Below are positions 24,520 to 33,238 of a stretch of DNA of 64,000 bases, piece by piece. Both the position numbers and the translations under genes were made by a program. Numbering within the stretch: the stretch's first letter is position 1; each line of letters starts with the position of its first letter. This DNA comes from Hanleya hanleyi (Eukaryota > Mollusca > Polyplacophora > Lepidopleurida > Hanleyidae). The notes beneath the pieces are model-generated. The model was not told where the DNA came from, did no database searches, and worked only from the letters and a program-made list of their open reading frames with translations. The DNA is taken from positions 124,001 through 188,000 of the forward strand of contig JAVTVY010008113.1 of assembly GCA_036873755.1 (NCBI GenBank). The letters run 5' to 3'.

Positions 24520-25552
24520 ACTGCATTAACATTCTCTTAAGACCTCTTCAACATCGCCCTCTTAAAGCTCTACAATGGTGCAGTATAACACTAGATTGGC
24601 ATAATTTCGATAACCTCACAACTGACGCTGGATTGTGATTCTGAAGCACTACATGGATGTTCTGTGCACTGTATTGATACTATAAAAACTCGATTTAAGA
24701 GACTACACTGGTACTCTGCAACAGTATATTGACACTCTGTATATTACACTGACTCCATGCAATACAATGATGCTGTAGAAGCCCTTAATGCTTTAACACA
24801 GAAGTGAGGTCATCGCCAAAAGTGACGTTATTACTCGCCTGTGGTGGATCCTATGTCCTGTTATCTGGTTCTCAGTTCCAGCTGGCAGTTCATAGTTCTG
24901 GCTACCACCAGGCGAGTGCGCATAAATGGATGACGTCACTGACGACCTCAGTAATGTGCTAAGGCGTTATGGTGCACCGGGGTTTAGGCTGTTCATCAGG
25001 CGGGTGCAAGTCACTTCCTGTGATGACATCACCTCCACTTAAAGGCGTTCAAGGTGTCACGCATAGCTTTACAGACATTACAGTCGCATAGCTGTAGGCT
25101 TGCACACATTCAGCCCGCTTAGATGCGCAGACCATAGTCACCCATAGCTTCAGACATTACTCACATATAGCTGTACAGACCTTATTCGCATTCAATACAG
25201 CTGCAATACTCCTATCTAGTTGTACAAATATTACTCGATGAACACCCTTTTATACGCCCGTTGAAGACGAGTACATATAATGCAATAGTGAGTTCTGTCC
25301 GGCTATCCGTCTTAACATGATTTGTCGATGCGATATCTCCAGTTCCAAGATATGGATTAGTACCAACATTTGGGTATACCTTACTCACAGGGCAAAGAGG
25401 AACCCTATTAATTTCAGGTCAAAGGTAAAATGGTCACTGGATTAAAATCGGGAAATCTTTAAAATTGTTATGTTTCAAGATGTAAGTACAATTCAGAGAT
25501 GTGACTGTTATAGCAAAGAAGAAGCCCAATAATTTTCACCCCACCCTTACGG
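24520..25552. other. Unassigned DNA with short inverted and direct repeats
   Basis: Holds an ACTCGCCTG/CAGGCGAGT inverted pair (about 24832 and 24908) and imperfect CATAGCT-TACAGACATTA direct repeats at 25060-25200. No gene seen. Confidence 0.4.
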
Positions 25553-27455
25553 AATTGCAGCATGGGCTGCAGTGCAGCATGGGCTGCATTCATGCTGGGA
25601 TCATGCTGGATTTGCAGCATATGCTGGAATCATGCTGGGTTTCCATGCTGCAGTCATGCTGGAATCACTTTGATAAAATACTAGTCATACTGCATTGCAG
25701 TATATGCTGGAACCATGCTGGGTATCCATGCTGTGACCATACTGGATTTACTCCGACAGTATTTCACCATACTGCCTCCCAGCATGTACTGCAACCATGC
25801 TGCAAATGCATGCTGGTGTTATACTGGATTAACTCAGACATAATCTATCCATGCTGCAATCATGCTGGAACCACTTAGATAAAATAATAGTCATACTGCG
25901 TTGCCAGCATATGCTGCAACCATGCTGCTGTATGGCTGACCTACATGTCCATGTAGCTGTCACATGATATGAATGAACTATTGCCTTGGTTATTCTGTAC
26001 CAATCAGAAATCAGGTCAGCTCACAAGTTTAGAGCCAGAATTCAAATCAGAATAACTACTAACCAGTACTTTGAACATGGTTGCAGGAAAAACGTGGCTT
26101 GTAAGATTCTAGGATGTGCCAAAGTACACAGACAAGAGCTATTTGCATTGTATTATCTTTAAATTCTTATGTATAACCATGGAAGTACATGTACTTGGAA
26201 ACTTGAAGGTGAGTGCAGTTACAGTTCCCTGCATATACATAAACTTCATATTTGTCTGGAATATATATCCCTTTGTTTCAATGGTCCATCTTGAAGTATT
26301 TATTGATGTCTGGATATGTGAAACATGAGATAGGATGGATAGGAAAAAATATATTACAACCCAACATATTTACAAAACATGCCAGAAAACTAAAGTTAGC
26401 TTTACTATTTGTGCAGACAAATTCAATGGCTTCCACCACCTGTGTCCATGCAGTGGAGCTATAACATTGTACATGTATCCCATGTTTGTAGGTTATAGTT
26501 ACCATGCTGGCACCATGCTGCAAAATCCCAGCATGGCTGCAGCATGCATGCCTCTGTATAGGTTATAGCTACCATACTGGAACCATGCTGTGAAATCCCA
26601 GCATGGATGCAGCATGCCCCCTGCCAGGCTTTAGCTACCATGCTGGAACCATGCTGCAGAATTCCAGCATGGATGCAGCATGCCCCTGTGCAATGGTCAT
26701 ACCTACCATGCTGCAACCATGCTACAAAGTCCCAGCATGGTTGCAGCATGCCCCTGTATATAGGCTCTAGCTACCATGCTGGAATCATGCTGTAAGACAA
26801 TTCCAGCATGGTTGCAGTATGCATGCCACAGAACAGGATGAAGCTACCATACTGGAACCATGCTGTGAAATCCCAGCATGGATGCAGCATGCCCCCTGCC
26901 AGGCTTTAGCTACCATGCTGGAACCATGCTGCAGAATTCCAGCATGAATGCAGCATGCCCCTGTGCAATGGCCATATCTACCATACTGCAACCATGCTGT
27001 GAAATCTCCCAGCATGGTTGCAGCATGCCCCTTATCAGGCTTTAGTTATCATGCTGGAACCATGCTGCAGAATTCCAGCATGAATGCAGCATGCCCCGGT
27101 GCAATGGCCATACCTACCATACTGCAACCATGCTGTGAAATCTCCCAGCATGGTTGCAGCATGTCCCTTATCAGGCTTTAGTTACCATGCTGGAACCATG
27201 CTGCAGAATTCCAGCATGAATGCAGCATGCCTCTGTGCAATGGCCATACCTACCATACTGCAACCATGCTGTGAAATCTCCCAGCATGGTTGCAGCATAA
27301 TTTAAATAATTGAAACATGCTGCAAGCATGCTGCAGCCAGGTTGAGCTTAGTGGGGTATTCTCCAGCATGGCTGCAGCATGTACTGTGACCATGCTGGCA
27401 CCATGCTGGTAATTCATGCTGGGAACATACTGGAACCATGCTGGAAATGCGCTGC
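25553..27455. repeat. CATGCTG-rich satellite with 136-bp higher-order unit
   Basis: Dense alternation of ACCATGCTGGAACCATGCTG and its inverse CCAGCATGGATGCAGCATG. It is interrupted by about 560 bp of unrelated DNA at 25930-26490. Basic units are about 68 bp. From 26940 to 27300 the pattern repeats with a period of 136 bp (for example at 26948 and 27084). Each unit can form a hairpin. All frames open across it are artefacts. Confidence 0.9.
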
Positions 27456-27556
27456 AAATCTGTAAGGGCAGGCTCTGTCAAATTTGGCCAAAGAATATTT
27501 ATTGTCTGTGTGGTGCATTCATCTGTCTGTCCATCTTTCCTTTTAACAGTATGAGC

Positions 27557-27562
27557 CTCATA
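27557..27562. repeat. Left target-site duplication of the Polinton (CTCATA)
   Basis: Six bases directly before the left terminal repeat, identical to 39703-39708. Six-base duplications are the rule for Polinton integrases. Confidence 0.9.
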
Positions 27563-29043
27563 AGTAGTATATAGCCGTGATTAACCCGCGCATTGACCTT
27601 TGACCTCGGAAATTTGCATATCACGTGACAGAGGTCAAAGGTCAATGAGTGCACTTGAGTTGACCTGTATCCTTTCATTCCGTCTTTGACCTTGGATCAT
27701 GTTTAGACATGTTAGGGCTGGGGTTTTTCCATCACGGGGAGTGCGCATGTGTATGACGTCACTTCCGGTCTGCGTGAATCGGGCGTGACCTATGCATGTA
27801 CTGTATTTGGGGAATCACGGGGAGATCACGTGATAGTTCAAGGTTGTATTGAATTATAGGAATGCGTGTACTGACCTGTTCATCCGTGGTTTACATCCGG
27901 GGACTTATATCCGGGCCCTTTAGCTGCGTGTTCCGGGTTCACACGGGAACAGCCGAGTAGTTTAGGATTGACCTATATCCGGGTCCTTTAGCAATACCAT
28001 TGATGGGATGCCTGTACTGACTTGTATTTGGTGTTTTTCCATCACGGGGAGATCAGGTGATAGTTCAAGGTCATATTGAATGATAGGAATGCATGTACTG
28101 ACCTGTTCATCCGTGGTTTACATCCGGGGACTAATTATATCCGGGTCCTTTAGCTGTGTGTTCCATCCGGGTTTACACGGGAACAGCCGGGTAGTTACGG
28201 AGGTGACCGAAGAGACACGGAGGTGATCGAAGACGTCACGGAAGTGCCCGAAAAGACACGGAGGTTACCGAAGATGTCACGGAGGTCACCGAAGAGACAA
28301 GGAGGTGACCGAAGATGTCACGGAGGTTACCGAAGAGACACGGAGATGACCGAAGAGACAGGAAAAACTCCTATCAACCCTATCCCAAAGGGCTAATATC
28401 GGTCCCTGGCTTATCGGGGCCTGCTGAGAGAGTGGGGGAGTGGGTGTATGTAAAATTAGGACTTGTCCCGAAAATATAAAAAGCGGAACACGGACTTTAT
28501 CCCTAAACCAGGGGAAAACACCTATCAACCCTATCCAAAAGGGGTCATATCGGTCCCCGGGCTTATCGGGGCCTGGGTGCATGGGTGGGTGCATGTAAAA
28601 TCAGGATTTTTCCTGAAAATATAAAAAGGGAACACGGACTTTACCCCTAAACTAGGGTAATCCCCTATCAAGGGCGTATATTGACTCCCACTGACCTTTG
28701 ACCTCCAGTATAGAGTGCGTATATTCACTACCATTGACCTTTGACCTCAAAAATTTGCATATCGTGATGGAATGCATGTACTGACCTGTTCATTCATCCG
28801 GGGACTTGTTTACATCCGGGTCATTCATTGTGGTGGGTCTGCGCAAGTGTGTGACGTCACTTCCGGTTTCACTAAAACTACCTCCGAACACAGAAGAGTT
28901 CCAATTTTCCCTTAGAGCTAGGGTCTGGATTTTCAACATCCGGGTTTTCCCCGGCCCGGCCCGGCCCGCCCGCCCCGGCCGCAGCGCGCGCGTGGGTTAC
29001 TCCGGAAGTGCGCGGCATCACTGGAAGTGCGCGGATGAATTTT
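27563..29043 (+). repeat. Left terminal inverted repeat of the Polinton
   Basis: Matches 37964-39702 in inverse. It is about 250 bp shorter than the right copy, mainly because of a gap near 28755 where the right copy has extra AAGTGACGTCATA-containing sequence. It contains TGACGTCACTTCCGG boxes, ATCCGGGTCCTTTAGC repeats, a GACACGGAGGTGACCGAAGA tandem and a CCCGGCCCGGCCC tract. Confidence 0.92.
28196..28358 (+). repeat. Tandem repeat inside the left TIR
   Basis: Eight or so units of about 21 bp of the type CACGGAGGTGACCGAAGAGA or its GATGTCA variant. Unit order differs slightly from the right TIR copy. Confidence 0.85.
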
Positions 29044-29372
29044 GGGTCAAAAGGTCACATCCAGGTCAAAAGGTCAAAGGTCCCCCTTCCGGCAAGGCTC
29101 GGCCCTCTTCGGGACAATAAATAGCCTTTATCCGCCCTTCCGAAGCATCCATGTATAGAGGAGGGTCTCCGACAATATTACCATCTATTTATCCACGTTA
29201 AATGATCAGTGGGGAACCCCCAGTTTTCCCCAGAACCGTATTGGCACGAAAAAATACATGAAACCATAGAACTTATAGTAATAAACTTAATCTATAGGTG
29301 TCTCCACTCGCCGTCTTCCTGGTCTTTACCCTTAACCGCTGACATGAGCTTTAACTTTTAACGTTTAAAATC

Positions 29373-29443
29373 CGCATGTAAACACACCCATTGCGGTTCC
29401 TCCAGCGAGGATGTACTGTGATGGAGGGGATAATAAAAGGATT
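29373..29443 (+). terminator. Orphan 3'-end module (Polinton type)
   Basis: Contains TGTAAACACACCCA, GGTTCCTCCAGCGAGG, GATGGAGGGGAT and AATAAA (29432-29437). The same arrangement follows the ATPase at 33072 and, in inverse, the ZF gene at 59564. There is no + strand gene upstream here apart from TIR sequence, so it may be the end of a deleted gene. Confidence 0.6.
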
Positions 29444-29550
29444 GACCTGTAATCTTTGTTGTTGCTCTCTTTTTGGACTAACCAATCAGAATAGTACGTA
29501 TCACGGACTACACCCGTAGAGCTACGTATAGGTGCGCATATGTGACATGG

Positions 29551-29558
29551 TATATAAA
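29551..29558 (+). promoter_or_regulatory. TATA box (TATATAAA) for the 29606 ORF
   Basis: TATATAAA lies 55 bp before the ATG at 29606 and downstream of the inner TIR. A CCAATCAG box is at 29481-29488. Confidence 0.6.
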
Positions 29559-29605
29559 ACACGTCCCTCTGGATCCCACACCCCCATTCCTACGGTTGCA
29601 GAGCC

Positions 29606-29932
29606 ATGACGGAGACCCACCCCTATGCGACTCGCATTTTACAGCATGCGACCGTGGTTAATTCACTCACGGATTACCGAGCAGTGGTTCGGTCCATATT
29701 TGCAGATGGTGACGACAACGAGAGGCGACGCCAGATCCTGAAAGAGTTCACAGAAGCGGTCCTCGACAGAGTGCACTCGATGGAGAGGTGTGCTGTCACT
29801 CACCACTACTGGACTATGACAGCCATCCTTGATGCCCGGACTATGGATCACGAGCGCTCACGCCGGAACCAGCGACGGCTCGCTGGCCTAGTAATGGTCT
29901 TTGCCCTACTGACCCTGACGCTGTGGCAATGA
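29606..29932 (+). CDS. Tail-anchored 108-aa hypothetical protein of the Polinton
   Basis: Starts at the first ATG after a TATA box. The body is charged, with an ERRRQILKEF run and a predicted helical middle. The C-terminus is one hydrophobic segment (LAGLVMVFALLTLTLWQ) followed at once by TGA, as in tail-anchored membrane proteins. It is preceded by a basic SRRNQRR stretch. It is the first gene inside the left TIR, where some Polintons carry polB or small accessory genes. I do not recognise a family. The frame is intact, and codon use and GC content match the rest of the Polinton. Confidence 0.6.
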   Translation: MTETHPYATRILQHATVVNSLTDYRAVVRSIFADGDDNERRRQILKEFTEAVLDRVHSMERCAVTHHYWTMTAILDARTMDHERSRRNQRRLAGLVMVFALLTLTLWQ

Positions 29933-29987
29933 CAGCGACAGAAAAAGAACGGCTTTTCAGAGCCTCCACAGATGCGCTTATGTGCAA

Positions 29988-30136
29988 CCGATATATACGA
30001 GGGTCAGTCACAGTGTGCGTCATTCACCGTTCGTCATTGGGTCAACCATGTCACCGAGGGACCTGACCATATATACGAGAGACAGTCAGAGTGTGTGTCA
30101 TTCACCGTTCGTCGTTGGGTCAAACATGTCACCAGT
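29988..30136 (+). repeat. Duplicated promoter/leader block
   Basis: Two direct copies of about 78 bp: ATATACGAGGGTCAGTCACA to AACCATGTCACC (about 29991-30056) and ATATACGAGAGACAGTCAGA to AACATGTCACC (about 30069-30135). The TATA and ACGAGAGACAGTC parts are repeated a third time at 30327-30348, before the intact 155-aa gene. Confidence 0.8.
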
Positions 30137-30257
30137 CCTACGAGCCATCCTTCCCCTTACACCCCCGGTGGGGTTACACGTCTATGAAGATAAAGTCACC
30201 ATCGTTGAAGACCGTGGAGATGTTTGCTGGTCGCGCGGTAGACGACGATGCCATTGA
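30126..30257 (+). pseudogene. Truncated tandem duplicate of the 155-aa gene
   Basis: The reading frame from the ATG at 30126 begins MSPVLRAILPLTPPVGLHVY and continues EDKVTIVEDRGDVC. This matches the start of the 30374 product (RAFLSLTPEVFLHVYADKVD, then IMEEIGDIC). Similarity ends after about 35 codons and the frame stops at 30257. It has its own TATA-like leader copy. It is a partial gene duplication, probably non-functional unless it makes a short peptide. Confidence 0.7.
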
Positions 30258-30326
30258 TTATCCGGCTAGACTGTCAGCCTAGTGACATGACCACCCGATC
30301 CTTTGATCTCACGTCATAATTCTTCC

Positions 30327-30334
30327 TATAAATA
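30327..30334 (+). promoter_or_regulatory. TATA box for the 155-aa gene
   Basis: TATAAATA followed by CGAGAGACAGTC, 40 bp before the ATG at 30374. It is the third copy of this leader type. Confidence 0.6.
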
Positions 30335-30373
30335 CGAGAGACAGTCCAATCTTGTACCATTCACGTACTGATC

Positions 30374-30841
30374 ATGACGGAGCCAGTACGGGCGTTTCTC
30401 AGCTTGACCCCCGAGGTTTTCCTGCACGTCTATGCGGATAAGGTCGATATCATGGAGGAGATAGGAGACATCTGTGATGCAGACCCTACACAACCGTGCC
30501 CGGCTGATATTCGTCTGTCCCGGGAGGGCTGGACCAAATTCAAACGGGTGTTGTCTGGTGAACTGGGCGGCGACCTCATCCCCTTGTGTCACGATGTGTA
30601 CATCCGACGCTGCCCCTTCTTTGCTCAATTGGCTAGGCTAGATGGGGGTACAGTGCATTTTATCCTTCACCCTGTTCTATGGTCTGCATTGGAAGATGCC
30701 GTGGCAGATGTGGATCAAGTGCTTACGGAGGAAGAGCGGTCATCAGACGAGTTGGACTGGTTATTTACCATGGACAAGATGCTGGTAGAAGCCGAAGAAG
30801 AAAATCAGAAAGAAACTCCGGCCCAAGATATACCGTTATAA
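30374..30841 (+). CDS. Acidic 155-aa hypothetical protein of the Polinton
   Basis: Intact ORF preceded by a TATA box and followed within 40 bp by the integrase ATG. The N-terminal part is hydrophobic-polar (FLSLTPEVFLHVYADKVDIM). A central block includes ADIRLSREGWTKFKRVL. The last 50 residues are strongly acidic (EEERSSDELD, EAEEENQKE). The central block loosely recalls the PC4/p15 single-strand-binding coactivator fold (I-x-L-x3-W-x2-L/F-K), but the spacing is not decisive and I do not assign it. An acidic tail could mean nucleic-acid mimicry or protein binding. Its 5' part is duplicated upstream. Confidence 0.6.
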   Translation: MTEPVRAFLSLTPEVFLHVYADKVDIMEEIGDICDADPTQPCPADIRLSREGWTKFKRVLSGELGGDLIPLCHDVYIRRCPFFAQLARLDGGTVHFILHPVLWSALEDAVADVDQVLTEEERSSDELDWLFTMDKMLVEAEEENQKETPAQDIPL

Positions 30842-30844
30842 ATA
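30837..30844 (+). promoter_or_regulatory. TATA-like box for integrase
   Basis: TATAAATA overlaps the stop codon of the 155-aa gene, 43 bp before the integrase ATG. The same stretch also contains AATAAA, so it may double as a polyadenylation signal. Confidence 0.45.
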
Positions 30845-30879
30845 AAGGATAGAGCCCGGGTCCATCATCATTTGTCACC

Positions 30880-31764
30880 ATGAAGCGCTGGGAGAAGGTG
30901 TTGGATAACTTATACTACAGTCCCGACAGTCCGGCGGCCTATAGTGCATTGTCGGCTCTCTATCGAGCGGCCAAACCCCAGGGGATACAACGTGCCCAAG
31001 TCCGAGATTGGTTAAAAAAACAAGACACCTATACCATACATCGATCTGTCGGTCGCCATTTTCTACGGAACCGGGTCATCGTGGGTGGTATAGATGCCCA
31101 GTGGCAAGCGGATTTGGTCGATATGAGCGCCTTTGCCAAACACAACGATGGGAATCGGTATATCTTGACGTGCATCGATATCCTGTCGAAGTATGCGTGG
31201 GTGGTACCCACCCGGACGAAAACGGGGGCGAATCTCATAGCGGCGTTCAAGGACATCTTCAAGACCGGGCGCAAACCCTTGTATTTGCAAACCGATGAAG
31301 GCACGGAATTCCTCAACAGACCGTTCCAACAGTTTCTGAAAGCCCAGAAGGTGTTTTTCTTCCATACATACAACGAGACCAAAGCTTCCGTTGTGGAAAG
31401 GTTCAACAGGACATTCAAAGGCCGCATGTATAAATATTTCACCTATAAGAATACAAGGCGGTACATCGATGTTCTCCCGAAACTTGTGAGTGGATACAAT
31501 CGAGCCTATCACCGGAGTATAGAGAGCGCCCCCATTACCGTGACCCAACGCAATGAAGCCCAAATCCGGCGTGTCTTGTACCCCAGGCAATCGCAGCGAA
31601 CGCCGAAGGAGGTGTTCAAGGTTGGGGACCCTGTACGGATCAGTAAAGTCAAAGGTCAATTTGAGAAAAGTTACTTGCCCAACTGGAGCGATGAGCACTT
31701 CCTGATTAAACGGCGCCTACCCCGACAGCAGCGAGTCTATGAACTGGAAGATCTTCGTTGCTAG
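30880..31764 (+). CDS. INT: Polinton integrase (retroviral-type DDE, rve family)
   Basis: Catalyses insertion of the excised element with a 6-bp stagger. A short helical N-terminal part with QVRDWLKKQDTYTIH is followed by the RNase H-like core. Catalytic acidic residues are visible as D78 (WQADLVDM), D139 (TDEGTEF) and E173 (VVERFNRT), with 33 residues between the last two. The middle GNRYILTCIDILSKYAWV is diagnostic of Polinton integrases. After residue 240 an SH3-like segment (FKVGDPVRISKVKG) follows. The ORF ends at 31764 with YELEDLRC, where the family normally continues into a chromodomain. That domain is present in another frame at 31758-31943, so one base has been lost or gained near 31750. 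The core is intact. Confidence 0.93.
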   Translation: MKRWEKVLDNLYYSPDSPAAYSALSALYRAAKPQGIQRAQVRDWLKKQDTYTIHRSVGRHFLRNRVIVGGIDAQWQADLVDMSAFAKHNDGNRYILTCIDILSKYAWVVPTRTKTGANLIAAFKDIFKTGRKPLYLQTDEGTEFLNRPFQQFLKAQKVFFFHTYNETKASVVERFNRTFKGRMYKYFTYKNTRRYIDVLPKLVSGYNRAYHRSIESAPITVTQRNEAQIRRVLYPRQSQRTPKEVFKVGDPVRISKVKGQFEKSYLPNWSDEHFLIKRRLPRQQRVYELEDLRC

Positions 31765-31943
31765 GGACGTTTTACGACACGGAATTACAGCCTGTCGTAA
31801 AAACAAAGCAAGACTACTACACGGTGGAGCAGATTTTGAAAACGGAACGCCGCCGTGGCAAACTGTTTCATTTCGTCAAATGGCAAGGCTGGCCCAGTTC
31901 TTTCAATTCCTGCGTCGCGGCCAACCAGGTGAAACGACTATAA
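31758..31943 (+). pseudogene. INT: Out-of-frame chromodomain of the integrase
   Basis: Reads GTFYDTELQPV and then YTVEQILKTERRRGKLFHFV and KWQGWPSSFNSCV. This is a chromodomain with aromatic cage positions Y, W and F visible. It belongs at the integrase C-terminus, where it targets insertion to modified histones, but lies in the next frame after the stop at 31764. A single-base lesion is the simplest cause. Programmed frameshifting is possible, but no clear slippery heptamer is seen. Confidence 0.8.
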
Positions 31944-31944
31944 A
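31939..31944 (+). promoter_or_regulatory. TATA-like box before the membrane ORF
   Basis: CTATAAAG lies about 60 bp before the ATG at 32000 and overlaps the end of the chromodomain. Confidence 0.4.
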
Positions 31945-31999
31945 GCCAGACACCACTACCGTCATCCTTCATTCTACGTTCGACCATGAACACGGCGCT

Positions 32000-32212
32000 A
32001 TGGACCAACAGCAGCTGCCTCTGAACACAGCGTCTCCCAAAACGCGCAAAGCGCAAGTGGGCTTTGTGGCCATAGTGCTAATCCTGCTGAGTGTGTTGTA
32101 CGGAGGAGTGTTTTACGACGTAGCCTATCTCAGCACTCTACTTAGCAACTTAGAACTCCAGCCACCAGTCAAACCAGTCTACAGACCTTCTCTATACCAG
32201 TCAACCCCGTGA
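32000..32212 (+). CDS. Small single-pass membrane protein, 70 aa
   Basis: Polar N-terminus, then one transmembrane segment (VGFVAIVLILLSVLYGGVF) and a C-terminal tail rich in proline. Small membrane proteins beside the integrase or ATPase are usual in Polintons and may act in virion or membrane steps. The start is the first ATG in frame after the TATA-like box; an upstream ATG at 31986 is in another frame. It ends overlapping the Ser/Thr-rich frame, which could be a continuation by frameshift. Confidence 0.55.
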   Translation: MDQQQLPLNTASPKTRKAQVGFVAIVLILLSVLYGGVFYDVAYLSTLLSNLELQPPVKPVYRPSLYQSTP

Positions 32213-32502
32213 TCGAAACGAGCCCAATCATCACCACCACACCACGTGTACAAGCCACATCGAGCTCCACACCGAGTATACAGTCAATACCTACACCAAG
32301 TACACCCACTACGTCTCGAAACCCACCGGATTTCATCACTCAAAGTGAACGCCCATCGACAACGACGACCGGCGTTGTACCCACCACCACTCCAGTTCAC
32401 TCGTACCAAATTTACAAGAGCGGGTTACCACGACAGCGCATACAGCTCAAACCATGGACCCTCGGTGGCAGCATCCCTTCACTTGCGTCATCGCAGGACT
32501 GA
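32209..32502 (+). CDS. Ser/Thr/Pro-rich low-complexity ORF
   Basis: 97 codons, over a third of them S, T or P, like a mucin-type stalk. The only start at its 5' end is GTG at 32209. It lacks a good ATG and overlaps the stop of the membrane ORF by four bases, so it is probably the extracellular tail of that protein joined by frameshift or separated by a one-base lesion. The last 49 bases overlap the ATPase start. Confidence 0.35.
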   Translation: MIETSPIITTTPRVQATSSSTPSIQSIPTPSTPTTSRNPPDFITQSERPSTTTTGVVPTTTPVHSYQIYKSGLPRQRIQLKPWTLGGSIPSLASSQD

Positions 32503-33068
32503 CGGGCTCCGGCAAAACGCACTTCGTCAGGAAGTTCCTTCAACACGCCGACAGCATCAGCATGATCACCCCACCCATTGCCCGAGTCGTGTGGTGTTAT
32601 GGAGAATGGCAGGCAGCGTATGCAGCAATGCCCCATATCATGTTCGTGGAAGGCCTACCTAACCTGGCCGATTTGGAACCCGACACCTTGGTGGTTCTGG
32701 ATGATCTCATGGCGGAGACGGATGCGCGCGTCACCCATCTCTTTACCAAAGGTAGCCATCAGCGACGGCTCAGCATCATCTACATTGTGCAGAATCTGTT
32801 CAGTAAAAATAAAGAACATCGGAACATCAGCTTAAATGCCCACTATCTGGTGGTCTTCAAAAACCCGAGAGACACCACTCAACTGCTGCACCTGGCGAGA
32901 CAGATGTATCCCGGCCGCACACCGTTTGCGTTGGAAGCCTTTAAAGATGCGACAACCGCTCAGCACGGATATATGCTCTTCGACCTCAAGCAAGCCACCC
33001 CCGATCACCTTCGACTACGGACCGGAATCTTTCCCGGAGAGACCCACCACGTTTACATGCAAAAATAA
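32454..33068 (+). CDS. ATP: Genome-packaging ATPase (FtsK/HerA, A32-like) of the Polinton
   Basis: Pumps element DNA into capsids in the virus-like phase. 204 residues, the usual length for Polinton ATPases. Walker A is GLTGSGKT (residues 15-22), preceded by the typical HPFTCVIA strand. Walker B is LVVLDD (79-84), followed by DDLMAE. A later LFTKGSHQRRLSIIYIVQNLF run is the family's sensor region. The frame is intact, with start at the ATG four codons before WQHPF. A 3'-end module with AATAAA follows immediately. Confidence 0.93.
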   Translation: MDPRWQHPFTCVIAGLTGSGKTHFVRKFLQHADSISMITPPIARVVWCYGEWQAAYAAMPHIMFVEGLPNLADLEPDTLVVLDDLMAETDARVTHLFTKGSHQRRLSIIYIVQNLFSKNKEHRNISLNAHYLVVFKNPRDTTQLLHLARQMYPGRTPFALEAFKDATTAQHGYMLFDLKQATPDHLRLRTGIFPGETHHVYMQK

Positions 33069-33071
33069 TGT

Positions 33072-33141
33072 AAACACACCCACAGTGGCTCCCTCAGCTG
33101 GGTGTGTGTGTTTGATGATGGGGATAATAAAAAGAATTAAT
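33072..33141 (+). terminator. 3'-end module with polyadenylation signal
   Basis: TGTAAACACACCCA, GGCTCCCTCAGCTGGG, GATGATGGGGAT and AATAAA (33126-33131) directly after the ATPase stop. The ACACACCCA and TGGGTGTGTG parts can pair as a stem. Copies occur at 29373 and, inverted, at 59491-59564. Confidence 0.7.
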
Positions 33142-33197
33142 ACCACATCATGGTTGACTTTGTCTCTGTTCGATATTCAGGAGGTAGCCCGCAAAAG

Positions 33198-33206
33198 GAT
33201 AAAAAG
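33198..33206 (+). promoter_or_regulatory. TATA-like GATAAAAAG
   Basis: Lies 33-41 bp before the ATGs at 33239/33242, after the previous gene's polyadenylation signal. This suggests a new transcript for the late block. Confidence 0.35.
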
Positions 33207-33238
33207 AGCAGAGTTGTGGGTTCTAGCATTAGTTGTAC

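Noticed and set aside
25501..27305. Cys/His-rich ORFs that look like zinc fingers or toxins
   Set aside because: All derive from CATGCTG repeats read in different frames.
28286..28734. Minus-strand ORFs in the left TIR (and their mirror at 38.7-39.0 kb) with repeated charged units
   Set aside because: They are produced by the 21-bp tandem repeat, and no homologous protein or promoter is seen.
31029..31698. Minus-strand ORFs of 137 and 211 codons across the integrase
   Set aside because: They lie wholly antisense to the recognised integrase and show no domain features.
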